Shown: positions 22,377 through 33,407 of the stretch, in pieces
Layout of the letters: each line of letters begins with the position of its first letter
Position numbering within the stretch: the stretch's first letter is position 1
Assembly: GCF_021917145.1 (NCBI RefSeq)
Contig: NC_061077.1
Span: 14,341,420 to 14,405,419 of the forward strand
Length of the DNA: 64,000 nt
DNA from: Hypomesus transpacificus
Taxonomy: Eukaryota > Chordata > Actinopteri > Osmeriformes > Osmeridae
Direction: 5' to 3'
Made by a program: the position numbers and the translations under genes
Notes under the pieces: model-generated
Told to the model about the DNA's origin: nothing
What the model saw: only the letters and a program-made list of their open reading frames with translations
The model's database searches: none

Positions 22377-25300
22377 TAACATCTTACATGGGACTTTAGT
22401 GAACAGATAATTAAAACAATGTTTTCCAAAGCAGGGACTGTCAAATCAAGTGGAGGCTGCAGCACGTGTTCTTGTGCAAGCCCTAGCTAGGAATATTTCC
22501 CCAATGGCAGAGAGCCGAGCAGCAGAGAGCACAGTTGGGGCTGTAACTATGGCCCCTACCATACCTAATGCCACCAATACTGACAGTAGGGTGAGACAGG
22601 CTATGAGAAGGTAATACATACACTGTATGTGGGTAAGGATTAATGCTATACATTATATGGGAGACAGTACCCAACACTGCATCAGTATTCAAGGTTAGCT
22701 AGATGTATTCGATTTGGATAGCACTTAGTTTATCGAACCCCCACATGGCTTTCAGAAATTCCTTACACACGAATTGAGCGCCATCATGTTTTCGAAAAAC
22801 AGTGCCTGAAGAGTCATCATTGTTGTTAAAGGGAAAGTGTTGTTGTAAATGCATTTGCCAACTGCAATTGCCAAGTCATAGCTAATGTATTTTACAATCT
22901 GACTGTGCCTGTCTGTTTCTATCAGGGCATTATGATCCTCAAGCAACTAATTAACATATTGAAATAGTTCAGCAATTATTGCAAATCAATGCTGTTTTCT
23001 TCATTCATCTTTTTGTCACTCCCTCATCAGGCAGTTCCCAAGTATGTTTAATACCGATCAGCCAAGAGGAAAAAGACGGTTCTCAACCCCTTCCACCTGC
23101 ACTGTAAAAAGTACAGCCTTTCATTTTTTTGTCCTTTCTGAACCAACCCTGTATACACCAAAGGGCTCTGAAGAGATAGAATTTGCCCATGCTGGCCTTG
23201 GTAAAAGGATGCTCAGTCTAGCAGACCACTTGAAGCACAGTGAGGTAAACAAATAATACAATAATGTTAAATAGTCAATCATTCTAATTGTTAAAAATGG
23301 GACTTACTGAATAGTGTTTGCCATTTGTATTCACTTATTATTATTTTAGATTGTGTCTCTTGTAGAGGATGAATACTCTAAACTGAAGACCCTAAAAGGA
23401 GGATGGATGTTTTCCAAGGGAACAGGTAGCATTTCTATCACTGTTGTTGCTAGATCACCTCGTACAACCATCCTGATCTCGCAAGCTCACATTCTGTTTC
23501 ACTCAACAGGTCAGTCTGAAAGTATTAGACTGTCTCCAGAACCCATCATCTGTGTAATTGTTTGGATTTGTGTAGTGTGATCCAGTAGACTGCATAATAA
23601 CTTTTCTCAACGCCCATTGTCAATGCCACTACCAAACAAAACGTGTGCAAGTCCAGCCTGGTCTGTGACGTGAAACAGAATGTGACCTCACGAGAACAGG
23701 TGGTACAAATGGTTGTACAAGGCTACTTAGTAGCTCCAATAATGAAAATCTTTTTGTTCATGTTTTTTTTTTTTTTTACCAGGTGGTAGTGGGCGTCGCA
23801 AGCTCACAATTATTCCAATAGACTCTGAAGGCTACTCCACACGTGTGTTAAAAGCAGCTTCAAACAATGGAAAGAACACAATCTATGTGGTTCCAATACA
23901 AGAGCACCTATCTACAGAGCCATTGCCTTATGACTCACCTGAGTTTTCAAAGATGCCACAGTCAACCTGCATCACCTGTGGTAGTGAAATGCCCTTGCAG
24001 CTCTTGCCGTTGCATGTGGGACAATGCAGTGGCACAATAACTGTACGTTTGTACGGCAACACTTCTGTTATTACTCAATTAAACATGCATATTTTTTGTT
24101 TGTTTGAAAATCTACAAATCTTTTGTTTTTTAAGGGCAATACACTTGGGGCTAGTCTTGATGAAGATTGCCATGTCATTGATCAGCCAGTTGAACCTACC
24201 ACAGGGACCAGAGAAGGGATGGGAGTATCTTTTGAGGTAATGCCTTCCACATAAGCACTTTGGTTTCTTCTTATTACAATTTATTAAAATATTCCATTGA
24301 ATGTTGTTTTTTCCAGGTTTGCCCAATTTGTCTTACACCATACCCATTTGATATCCTGTTATCTCATGCAAGCACGTGTGGTGATAGGTAAGATATTTAT
24401 GACTAATAGATTCAGATAAAAAATTGCATGATTAAAAGTCACGTCGAACTTGACTTTAAATCCAAGCTTTAAATGCTCGTTTTTTTATATCTTACAATGT
24501 TACTGCTCTAGACTGCATCGGTGCATGCACGTGCTGCGTCTTTGTAATAAAGTAGTATTCATAATGGATATAAATATGAAGGTGATTTTGAAGGACTTTG
24601 TTAGATGAAAATGATATGCAGGACGTAATACGTTAAGATGCGTTTCAGTCATGATTTGTCTTTTCATTCTTGCAAGTAACAAGTTTTTATGTCTGTCTTA
24701 AGAATGGGCATCACTCACAGCGAATCAGCCAGCCCTACAAGGAGAGAAGAATTGCCAGGACCCTCAGTTCAACGACTGTCTATACAACTGTCAGCAGGTG
24801 ATTTATACCCTTATGATATAATCTGAGTATAATGCAATTTGGAAGTTTTTTTAAAACAACTGATTTTACACTGTATTTTATTGCCAGCACATATGAACGA
24901 ACAAGATCCTTGGAAAGCATGTCAGCTGTTCCGAGAAGAACTACTGGACAGAAACTCCGAACATCGACGTCTCTCTCTCACTCTCGACATGTTTGATGAA
25001 CCAGAAGAACAGGACAGTTCGCTGATTTCGTTCTATAAAATGAACAATGTTAACTGGGCTGCTCCATTCAAGTGCCATCTGAGAGGTATTACTAAAATGT
25101 GTGATATTTATTTTATTAATCATGTAAATTGCATTCTGTTTCTTAATAACTGTGTATTGTATCTCGTAGTTACTTGTTTTTCATCTGAAGTCATAATTTA
25201 TTTTCAAGGAGATGCAGCTGTTGGCGAAGGGGTGAACCGACATGTTTTGTCATTGGTCATGCAAAAACTGAAAACTGGTTTCAGTATAAATCTAGGTTTG

Positions 25301-27775
25301 TGAAGAGACCACAAGAGAAAATGCTTTAATTTAACATTCTTTTAGAATGTAATACAAACATTTGGGGATAACACATATTTTTGCTCTTAAGGCTCTGCTG
25401 GTCTCACAACCCTTTTTGAAGGCGAAAAAGAACATCGGGTTCCCTCCGCAGCTGCTGTGCTTAGGGCAAGTAACCTGTTTGAGATGGCAGGCCGGATGAT
25501 TGGCCACTCTGTCCTGCATGGTGGTCCTGGTTTCTCAGGACTCAGTTTTCCTGTGGTTAAACTTTTGACTGGTAGACACAGGGACACTGCAGCATCCGCT
25601 CTGACCCTGCAGGACTGTCCTGATCTAGATCACCGCGAAACAATTGCTCTTGTGAGTAGCAGCATTTCTAAATTCTTAAATGTCCCAATGTCATATGCTT
25701 ATCACAATGCGACATGTTTTTCTCACATGAGCTTTTAAATCACGCATCATCAATTATTATATTCTTTTCTTTTTTTATGCATGTGTTTTAGCTCACAAAA
25801 GCAAAAATGACTGCAGCAGAAACCACCAGTGTGACTGATCTTTGCCTGTCCTGGGATCTCCCGGTTCCTTCACCTACCAATCATGACTGGCTGTTTCAAG
25901 AACTGCTCACACAAGCAGTAATCATTTTATTATTTAGATTACTGGATAAGTAAAATGGAAATATGACCATCTAACCCATTCTGATTTGTATCGGAGGTTG
26001 ACAGTGTAACACATGCCACATTTGTACCTGTGCCTTGTGTTCTGTCATTCATCACTGCAGGTACTTGATCGTGTTGCGCAACCCATTAAACAGATCCGGA
26101 AAGGCCTGAAAGACACAGGAATCTGGCCGCTTCTGTCAGATAGACCAGATGTTCACCCCATCATTTTCCCACGGGAGGCAGATGAGGAGCTTGATGCGCA
26201 AGTAAGCATTGCTTTGGTTAGTTTAGAAAGGATTTGTGTTTATATGACACAATGCAATCTGTCTGCAATTGAATTGTATGATTGTTCTGCAGCATAGCTC
26301 ATGGTAATTTCAGTTACATTTAGTCATTTAGCAGATGCTCTTATCCAGAGCACTTACAGTAAGTACAGGGACATTTCCCCGAGGCAAGTAGGGTGAAGTG
26401 CCTTGCCCAAGGACACAACGTTATTTGGCACGGCCGGGAATTGAACTGGCAACCTTCTGATTACTATCCTGATTCCTTAACTGCTCAGCCACCTGACTGC
26501 CATTTAAAAGCACAAATAGTGCTACATTATAGTGTAGCATTTTCATGTCATTGTTAGAAAGGTAAACTTTGTTGTTGAAGTCATAAGCAAGTTAAGACAG
26601 ATCCGGAGCATTAAAGGTAGAATATAATAGTCAAACATCAGTATTACAGGGCTGTTCTTAACGCTGTAGAATGCCCCATTCACTTGAATGGGGCTTCCCA
26701 ACGTTCTGCGGTCTGATATCTTCTGATAACAGACCGTTGCTATGAATAACAGACCGCTGTCAAGGAAAGTGGCCTTTTTGCTTCTGATTCACGTCTTTCG
26801 TAGCACTCCGCAAGTAGTCCGGTAACTTTTCAACCCCAGCGTACTCCGTTGATTAGCGACGTCAGCTGATTTGAAGCCTAAAGAATGTTTAATTTCTATG
26901 AAGTTCAATGTCTTTGGCGAACTATTTCTCTGCTGATCAACACAACGAATGGGAACAAATACATTGTAAAAAGTAGTATTTTCTTTAGCAAGTAGCCGTG
27001 TAATAAGTCCTTCCGCTTCGCGTCGGGATGCTGTTCGCCCTGTCGGAGCTTATTTTCCCGATAATGACCGGCGTTCTATACATTATCCCTTATAATAAAG
27101 GTTGGTTGTTAGAAAGTCATGCTGATTAACTGCAACTGCCATGAATCATTTTACTAATAACATAAAACATGTTTTAACCCTGTAGACTGTGATCAAGAAC
27201 ATTTGCTGGCCAAAACCGACATCTGACAGCGACCAGGATGAGGATGAGGAAGACTGTGTCCCATTTGAGACAGTTACTCTTATAACTGAGTTTTTACGAA
27301 AATTCATTGTGGAAGGTAATATTAATTTCCTATATTGGATTTTGAAGCAGTTGCTCCCTGCTAATAAAGGGATAAAGTAGCAGATATCGTGCAGCCAGAG
27401 ATAACATTGTACAGATAATAATATTATACAGAATTTAGAGTAACATTTTAAATCAATGCAAAATATGTGACATTTTGGTTAATTTGCTATGCTCAAAATG
27501 TTCGTTTTGATTAAATGTATTGGAGATGTCACATACATTCAATATTCTCCTTCATAGCATCACCAGAGGTGTTACGTGACCTTGTGAAGTTCTGGGTCGG
27601 GTGGGAACAGCTGACTACCAACCTCATCGTGGAGGTTGTGACCTCTACCTATCCAGTAGCACACACCTGTTTCTCCAAATTGAAGCTTCCCAGCCACTAC
27701 CGGACCTACATCAAGTTCCACGATGACTTATCGATGTGTATCCGATGCACCAATAGTGGTTTTGGGCTAGTGTAG
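22125..27775 (+). CDS. HECT-type E3 ubiquitin ligase-like protein encoded by the transposon
   Basis: Fifteen exons, all with GT-AG borders and continuous frame: 22125-22154, 22435-22610, 23031-23244, 23350-23425, 23783-24042, 24135-24236, 24317-24387, 24703-24797, 24888-25085, 25209-25295, 25392-25651, 25792-25917, 26061-26201, 27186-27315, 27558-27775. Together they make 2,184 nt, 727 aa and a stop. Two zinc knuckles share the spacing C-x2-C-x11-H-x3-C (C228/C231/H243/C247 and C288/C291/H303/C307), like UBZ-type ubiquitin-binding fingers. The C-terminal half is a HECT-like domain: a GDAAVGEGVNRH block, an FEGE...HSVLHGGP region, then the catalytic HTCFSKLKLP motif with Cys at about 693, ending GFGLV. 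It resembles the fish proteins named 'G2/M phase-specific E3 ubiquitin-protein ligase-like'. Predicted role: ubiquitin transfer; the effect on transposition is unknown. Exon 1 lies in the TIR. Intron 13 contains a SINE (26314-26502) and other repeats. A polyA signal aataaa follows at about 27960. Confidence 0.88.
26314..26502 (-). mobile_element. tRNA-derived SINE in intron 13 of the HECT gene
   Basis: On the minus strand it starts at about ggcagtcaggtggctgagca, has a B-box-like gttgccagttcaattccc, and ends with the widespread fish tail agcatctgctaaatgactaa. Another copy, same orientation, is at 56068-56246. A short tail-only fragment lies at about 28081-28112. Confidence 0.75.
26503..27185. 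other. Intronic repeat-like sequence in the HECT gene
   Basis: No exon is visible. About 26650-27090 looks like a foreign insertion: it has a local inverted pair around gccccattcacttgaatgggg (26672-26692) and ends in cattatcccttat, an end also seen in the palindromic element near 41455. Borders and class are unresolved. Confidence 0.35.
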
Positions 27776-28133
27776 GTTTTCACATCTTTTATGGACATCT
27801 TTTATGGATGCCAAAATAAGGTCAGCATGAGTGAAATAAGTATGTTAAGAATGTTAGATGTTTACACAAAACTAATAATGCAGAAGTTATATCCTTATCG
27901 TTCACTGAGTAGCATAACTTCAGTCTTTCACATTGTGTTGTCAAATAATTGTCTTATGCTAATAAAGAAAGAGTTCCCGGTGACAAAACATCCTGTTTTC
28001 TGATCGTCAAGCAGGTGTTTAATAGTTATCTATGTACAGCCACCTATGCAGTTTCATTAAGATATGTTTATGATTATTATTTACATTTCAGTCATTTATC
28101 AGACACTCTTATAATTATTATTTCATTTTATAT

Positions 28134-31031
28134 TTATCTTGCCTCAAGTAAATTCTCAACAAACTGGACTGTGTTGACATAAATGTCCACTCCAAAACTT
28201 TCAGAGTATTGTAATGGTTCAATGGCGTCTTGAAGTTGCACCATTTCTTCATCTGAGAGTGGGCTGTCCAGCACAGGGACATTGACACCAGGGTGTGGCT
28301 CACTGATGTAGACGCTCTCCTCCCATTCGACTTCTGGTACAAGTATAGCCTGACAAAGATGGATATTAGATATAAGCACAACAAATGTTACGTAAACCAG
28401 CTGAAACCATTACCACTACCATGTATAAAACTGATCAATGAATGGTTATGGTTTAAAGTTCTGGCTTTTAGGGTGTCTGTTTTTAATTTATAAATGACTA
28501 ACAAGACATTATGGTAATTAGATGTTTTAACAAATCACCATTTACCTCAGGAAGAGGATCTGCAACGGGATTCAAGGCCTGGCCCACCTGCCACAACTGA
28601 TTTGGTGTCAGGTTTTGCTCTGTCCTAATGGGATGGTTATCCCAGGCCTCATGGAAGACATTCAGGCTGGCCTGGATACGTGGCAGGAAAACGTAGTGGC
28701 AGCAGAACATGTGCAGGATGTTGCTGATATCGAGCAAGTATTGATCCTCTAGAGTGTGCAGGGCGTTGTAATATACACCTGTAACACTCATGAACACATC
28801 ACGCCAGAGGCGCTCAATTCTGTATTGGAAAAAAGCATTTACATTACAATTACTTAATATCCATGTGTCTTGCAATGGATCATTGAGGTCAGTTAACAGA
28901 AATCTTTTTTGTCAATATAATTCTTCATAAAATTAGGTTTAACTCACCGTTGGTTATGCACGCTTTTTCCAGCAATGAAGCTGTTGGTTTCAGTTCCACG
29001 AACTCTATACATCAGTTCAGCAACTCCCACGTTTTCTCCTCCATGATCTCCTCTCACTCTGAAAATATAACATGTAAATTGCCTCATACAGTTTTGAAAG
29101 TTATGTAGTGCAAATATTACAAACACAAGAATAGCTCCATATTGGCGATGATGTTAAAAAGATATGTTACGTTTAAACTAATATCTGAACATCTAAATTC
29201 TATGATGACCTCTGCAATAATACTAAGGATGACAATTGAAATGTGAATACCTCAGAGGGAAACCATGCTCATTGACAGCTTCAGTGAAAAAGGCCAAGTG
29301 TGTGTCAGAGCGGTTATTGTCTGCTACCTTTAGATACATAACCTCACATACATTCACAAATAGTACAGTAGGTTAGTACTTTGATTGGTCAGTTTTCTAT
29401 CCAACATGAGGAACAGAGATTTCTGTACTACACTGCCCCGAGCAAAACAACATATGCCCAAATGGAAGTTGCATCCGTCTGAAAAGTGTTGATCATTCCA
29501 TTTATTTTGATTAAGACATAGTATAAGATGGTATTCAACAGTAAGCATTCTTACCTTCCTTGAGTAGCCATCTATTCCCCCAAAGATGACAAAGTTGTAC
29601 CTTTATTAAAATAAATTGTATTAGCTTTAACAGTATATGAACAACTGTTAAGTGTCTTTTAAACACAATACACAACATTTTCAACAGCATAGGTCTCATG
29701 ATACAATATCTGCATCTTAGCAGAGAAAAATGGGTTCATGGTTTCTAGAACAATGTTAAATTCATACTGTTCTGGTTACTATGGTCTATCGATGATATGA
29801 CATACAGTGATGTTATACAAAATACAAACTACACAATTTTTTACATGTTAATAAACTGACAAATTGATATACAGATATGAATCAGTTATACCTGATTAGC
29901 TTGTGATTGGTGTCAATGTGCACCAAATACTTTGGATAAGGAACATTGTATGTTCTTCTGACCACACATCCAAGACCAGTCAGCCTGGAGAACACACCAA
30001 CACTATCTACGCGATGCATGGACGCATGCAACCTATCCCATTGTATTTTGTGTCCCTGTGCAAGGAGAGCACCTCGGACAACACGATAACCAGCATCTGG
30101 CATTGTGTTTTTAATTTCTGTGATCAAATTATCCAATTCATTGTCACTGCAACTACTGTATAAGGCCCTTAAAGATAGATTGAGTTCTTTCATCCGCCTG
30201 TGTACTGTTGTTCTAGACACACCCAGAAGCTTGGCAATGATATTTAAAGGCAGAGCCATTTCAACTAGATGTGTGAGTGCATCTTCTGAAATTGTAAATC
30301 TTGGACGGCCACGTCCAGAACTTCTTTCAAATTCCAGAATCACAAATGTCTGCCGACTTTCCATTTGTTGCTGGATAGCAATAATAAGATCTGAGAGTGC
30401 TGAGAGTATGTCCTCGTGTACAACTACTACTTCAGCTAGAGCGCTCAACAAAACATGTTCCTGATGGCAAGCAAACTGTAGACCATCTAGGTCCAGAGGT
30501 TGCCTTTCCAAGATCCGCACAACTCGATCATGTAATCTTCTCAAAATAAAATACTTCAGCGAATCCTAGGGAAAGATAGACAGACAGACAAACAAATAAA
30601 CATGAGTGCACAGACACACATAAGGTGCTTCAGAATTCGACAGAATATTATCCTAAATTCAACTGAATGGGCCATCCCAACATTCAGATGTCTGCTATAC
30701 TGTACAAATTTCTAGCTACCAATGCTTAACTACCAAGCTACTGCCACACAATTTTATTATTTTGACCTGCCACACTCCACCTAGCTTGACCGCAAACTAA
30801 TGCATCAATAGTACAGTACTGTACTGTATCCATCATGTTAGCTAGCAAGCCCAGGTTAAGTTAGACATTGACTAGCTAGCTTGCTAAACGTTAGCCTAGG
30901 AAACACTTAAAATGACTAAACATGGATCCTGCCATTCTCAAGAATATTCAATCACGTATGATAATCGGTTTAATAAGATTAACAAGCTATATTTCACTTA
31001 CATTTGGTGGGCGGCTACCACCAGACGCCAT
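28134..31031 (-). CDS. Integrase-like (DDE) transposase of the transposon
   Basis: Seven exons on the minus strand: 31002-31031, 29892-30565, 29555-29600, 29251-29342, 28948-29058, 28546-28819, 28134-28349. They sum to 1,443 nt, 480 aa plus a stop, in one continuous frame. Order: exon 1 shared with the HECT gene through the TIR; a helical N-terminal region; a helix-turn-helix ([20 protein letters not shown], about residues 135-160); then an rve-type catalytic core. Catalytic acids visible are D228 in HIDTNHK, D285 in [10 protein letters not shown] and E320 in [12 protein letters not shown], giving D-x56-D-x34-E, the spacing of retroviral/IS3 integrases. The C-terminal part is acidic. The exon 4 acceptor (before 29342) has a weak pyrimidine tract but is supported by frame. 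Predicted role: cutting and joining the element's ends, in the nucleus. It converges tail to tail with the HECT gene, about 360 bp apart. Confidence 0.88.
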
Positions 31032-31497
31032 TGTTCGTGATGTCAAGTCCGTTACTATGGCGGGTAAGGTCGTTGTAGTCCATTTGTGATTGGCTAAAAT
31101 TGGAGACATCTGATAGGCTGCAGAGGATATCTTTTAGAAAAAATGCATTTGTGAATCTAAGCGCGTCAGGAAAGTTCCAAAAATCCATACGAACGAATGC
31201 AGGGATTCACACGAACGAATGCAGGGATTCACACCAACGAATGCAGGGATTTGTAACTTGTGTTTGTCAGGTTGCAAACGAATGTAATAGGGTCATTTAT
31301 TTGTGAATCGCGTTACATTTAAGAATCACAAAATACATTTGTAAATCGTGTTACGTTTGTTTGAATCGTGTTACGTTTGTTTGTTTGAATCGTGTTATGT
31401 TTGTATGAATCGTGTTACGTTTGTTTGGATCGTGTTAAGTTTGTTTGAATCGTGTTGCGTTTGTTTGTTTGAATTATGAAACTAATCTAACTCCATA
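30779..31497 (-). repeat. Right TIR of the 9.84-kb transposon
   Basis: Inverted copy of 21659-22376, with the same subterminal repeats (31190-31250 and 31340-31475) and the same promoter region and exon 1 (31002-31031 on the minus strand). It supplies the start of the transposase gene. Confidence 0.92.
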
Positions 31498-31503
31498 TCG
31501 GAG

Positions 31504-32762
31504 ACCTTTCCCGTGCACCGTTTAAATTCCTGTCGATCCGTCGTGCCGTGCTGTACGCGACGGATACCCCTTGGCCGTGATTGGTCCGCTACGACATCAT
31601 TTTCAAACGACATCATTTCCGACTTCGACAGAAAGGCGTTTTCTCTAAGGTCGTCTTTTGAAAGACGTCTGTGATGAGAACCTCTTGGAGAGAAAGTTTA
31701 TTGTGAGCTAGTATATGCTCTACTCTAGCGAATTCAGAAACGTGAGTTTGTTGTCTGTGCACTGACTGCCACAGTTTAGTGACCTAGAGTAGTACATTGT
31801 AGTTTTGACAGTAGACAGTTTGTATGGATCTTTTTGTTTCCAATTATATCAGCCTTTTTGTTTATCATTTTTTCACATTAGATTATACACTTGGTGGTGG
31901 AGAAATTAATTCACAAAACCAGAGCCTTGTCTATATCGCAGGGGTGTCAAACTCATTTTCACCGAGGGCCACATCAGCATTATGGTTGCCGTCAAAGGGC
32001 CAGTTGTAACTACGATGTAACGTCAGTAACGATGTAAAAACATTGTGTTTTTGTTGTAGCTTTTGTAAACATAGGGCCTATTATGCTGCAATTGAAGTCT
32101 GCCTTTTAATTCTTGGACAATCTGCTGTTTTTCTTGGAGGATAAATTTGCAAATGTTTCTCAGTGTTTGGTGACAAAATGCAAGCGCGCATAGCGCAAGA
32201 GCAAAACTTTTTCTGCCCTTCATTTGAACGCAGAATAGCTTTTTGAGCTTTATGTAAAATAAACATTGCCGTTTTCCAATTGGTAAAACCTTGTCTAATG
32301 AAGGTGATGTCCTCATCATTTCTGGATCCAAATTGTCGAGAAGGGAAGCAGAAACATGCTAGCTTGGCTGAGTAGGCCTACTCTAACCAAGTTCGAGAGC
32401 GATACCAACTTGGGTTGAATGCCCGAGGACCTTGGCTGAAAATGCACATAGGGTACGTTCGCATAATATTATGTGACTGCACCTGCTGCACTCATCGTCT
32501 GACTAGTGACAGCTGGTAAGAGTGTCACACGTGTGATGAGACGTGGAAGATAAACAACGACGATTTCTAACTTACAAAGACGCAACAAAGCAACGTGTTT
32601 TCGACAAAAAACCGCTTCTCCACCTACTGTTCTGGCGGTGAATTGTTTTCAGCACCCCCAGCCTTCGGAGAACCATAAAGGCAATAGAAATGCTAATTAA
32701 TCCGTCCTATCCGGCGGCCCGCCCATCCGTAACGGAGTCGGAGTAGCATACTGGCACCTTAA
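31504..32762. mobile_element. Right part of the MITE-like host element
   Basis: Continues the element broken at 21658. It shares reverse-complement blocks with 55780-55925 (accgcttctccacctact; ggcggtgaattgttttcag; cgcccatccgtaacggagtc) and ends cggagtcggagtagcatactgg, the counterpart of the left terminus at 21546. Inside, at about 31938-32010, is a caggggtgtcaaactcattttc stretch typical of hAT-type termini. No gene seen. Confidence 0.55.
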
Positions 32763-32779
32763 CCCTACGCCCATGAAGT

Positions 32780-33079
32780 CAAAAAAGAGCGGGGCGCAGC
32801 TGATCTGGGCGGGGCAGTGGCTGGCTTTGAAAAAGCAGCGACATGAAAACCTCGAACCCTGTTTACAGTTCTAAAGAGCCAAAAGTGCTCCCTTTACTGG
32901 CATTGCAATGACATATGGATTGATATCTAGCTTGTGCATTATAATTTACATCGAGAACAAACGGGATGTAATGTCATGACGGTTGAAATTACGAATCAGG
33001 AGTCTCAGCAGTAAGGTAGCTAGCTAGCTATCGCTCAGCCAATTCAGCTAACTAGCACTAGCTATGAAATGACTACACA
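32780..33079 (+). promoter_or_regulatory. dclre1b promoter and probable 5' UTR exon
   Basis: A GC box (gggcggggc, about 32808) lies in a moderately GC-rich stretch. A probable non-coding first exon ends at the donor gtgagt (about 33080). The coding exon has an acceptor at ...gaaaactag, 33396. The exon start cannot be placed from sequence alone. Confidence 0.4.
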
Positions 33080-33407
33080 GGTGAGTACAACTCAAAACGT
33101 TATAGTGCATCATGCTTTTGTGCTAATTGTTAAGTATCTTAAGCTTCCCAATCCCAATAACCGTTTGGTTGCACAAATACAATACTAGCTAGCTAGCACT
33201 ATCGGCTAATAATACAGTACAAACATGTGTATGTTTCAGGCTATGCAGGGAGCTATCTGCGACAGTAAGCCCCGTTTCGTATGTTTTAATTGTTTTCATT
33301 GTTAATGTATGGTAGTAAAGATGGAAAGCATTATTTACTATTTCTATTGTTTCACTAGCTTGTTTCTTACTCTCCTGCTGTTGTTTTTGAAAACTAGAGC
33401 TCTGAAA

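Larger units (their letters stand above)
21653..31503. mobile_element. Intact 9.84-kb DNA transposon, long TIRs, two genes (IS3EU-like)
   Basis: The element is 21659-31497, flanked by the perfect 6-bp duplication tcggag (21653-21658 and 31498-31503). The ends read TATGGAGTTAG...CTAACTCCATA. The TIRs are about 718 bp (21659-22376 and 30779-31497) and nearly identical by eye. It holds two convergent spliced genes: a HECT-type E3-like gene (+, 22125-27775) and an HTH/DDE integrase-like transposase gene (-, 28134-31031). Frame is conserved across every exon of both. From memory, 6-bp duplications with TA-pyrimidine termini and an IS3/retroviral-integrase-like transposase describe the eukaryotic IS3EU superfamily; that assignment is by recall and motif, not by search. 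It inserted into an older MITE-like element, whose halves are at 21546 and 31504. Near-identical TIRs and open frames suggest recent mobility. Confidence 0.9.

Noticed and set aside
31100..31306. 68-codon frames at 21850-22056 (minus) and 31100-31306 (plus) as a third transposon gene
   Set aside because: Identical because they are in the TIRs, and they run across subterminal repeats, pointing out of the element; no domain recognised.
21653..31503. Maverick/Polinton or Teratorn-type giant element
   Set aside because: No polymerase B, capsid or protease genes; size and 6-bp duplication with two genes fit a smaller cut-and-paste element.
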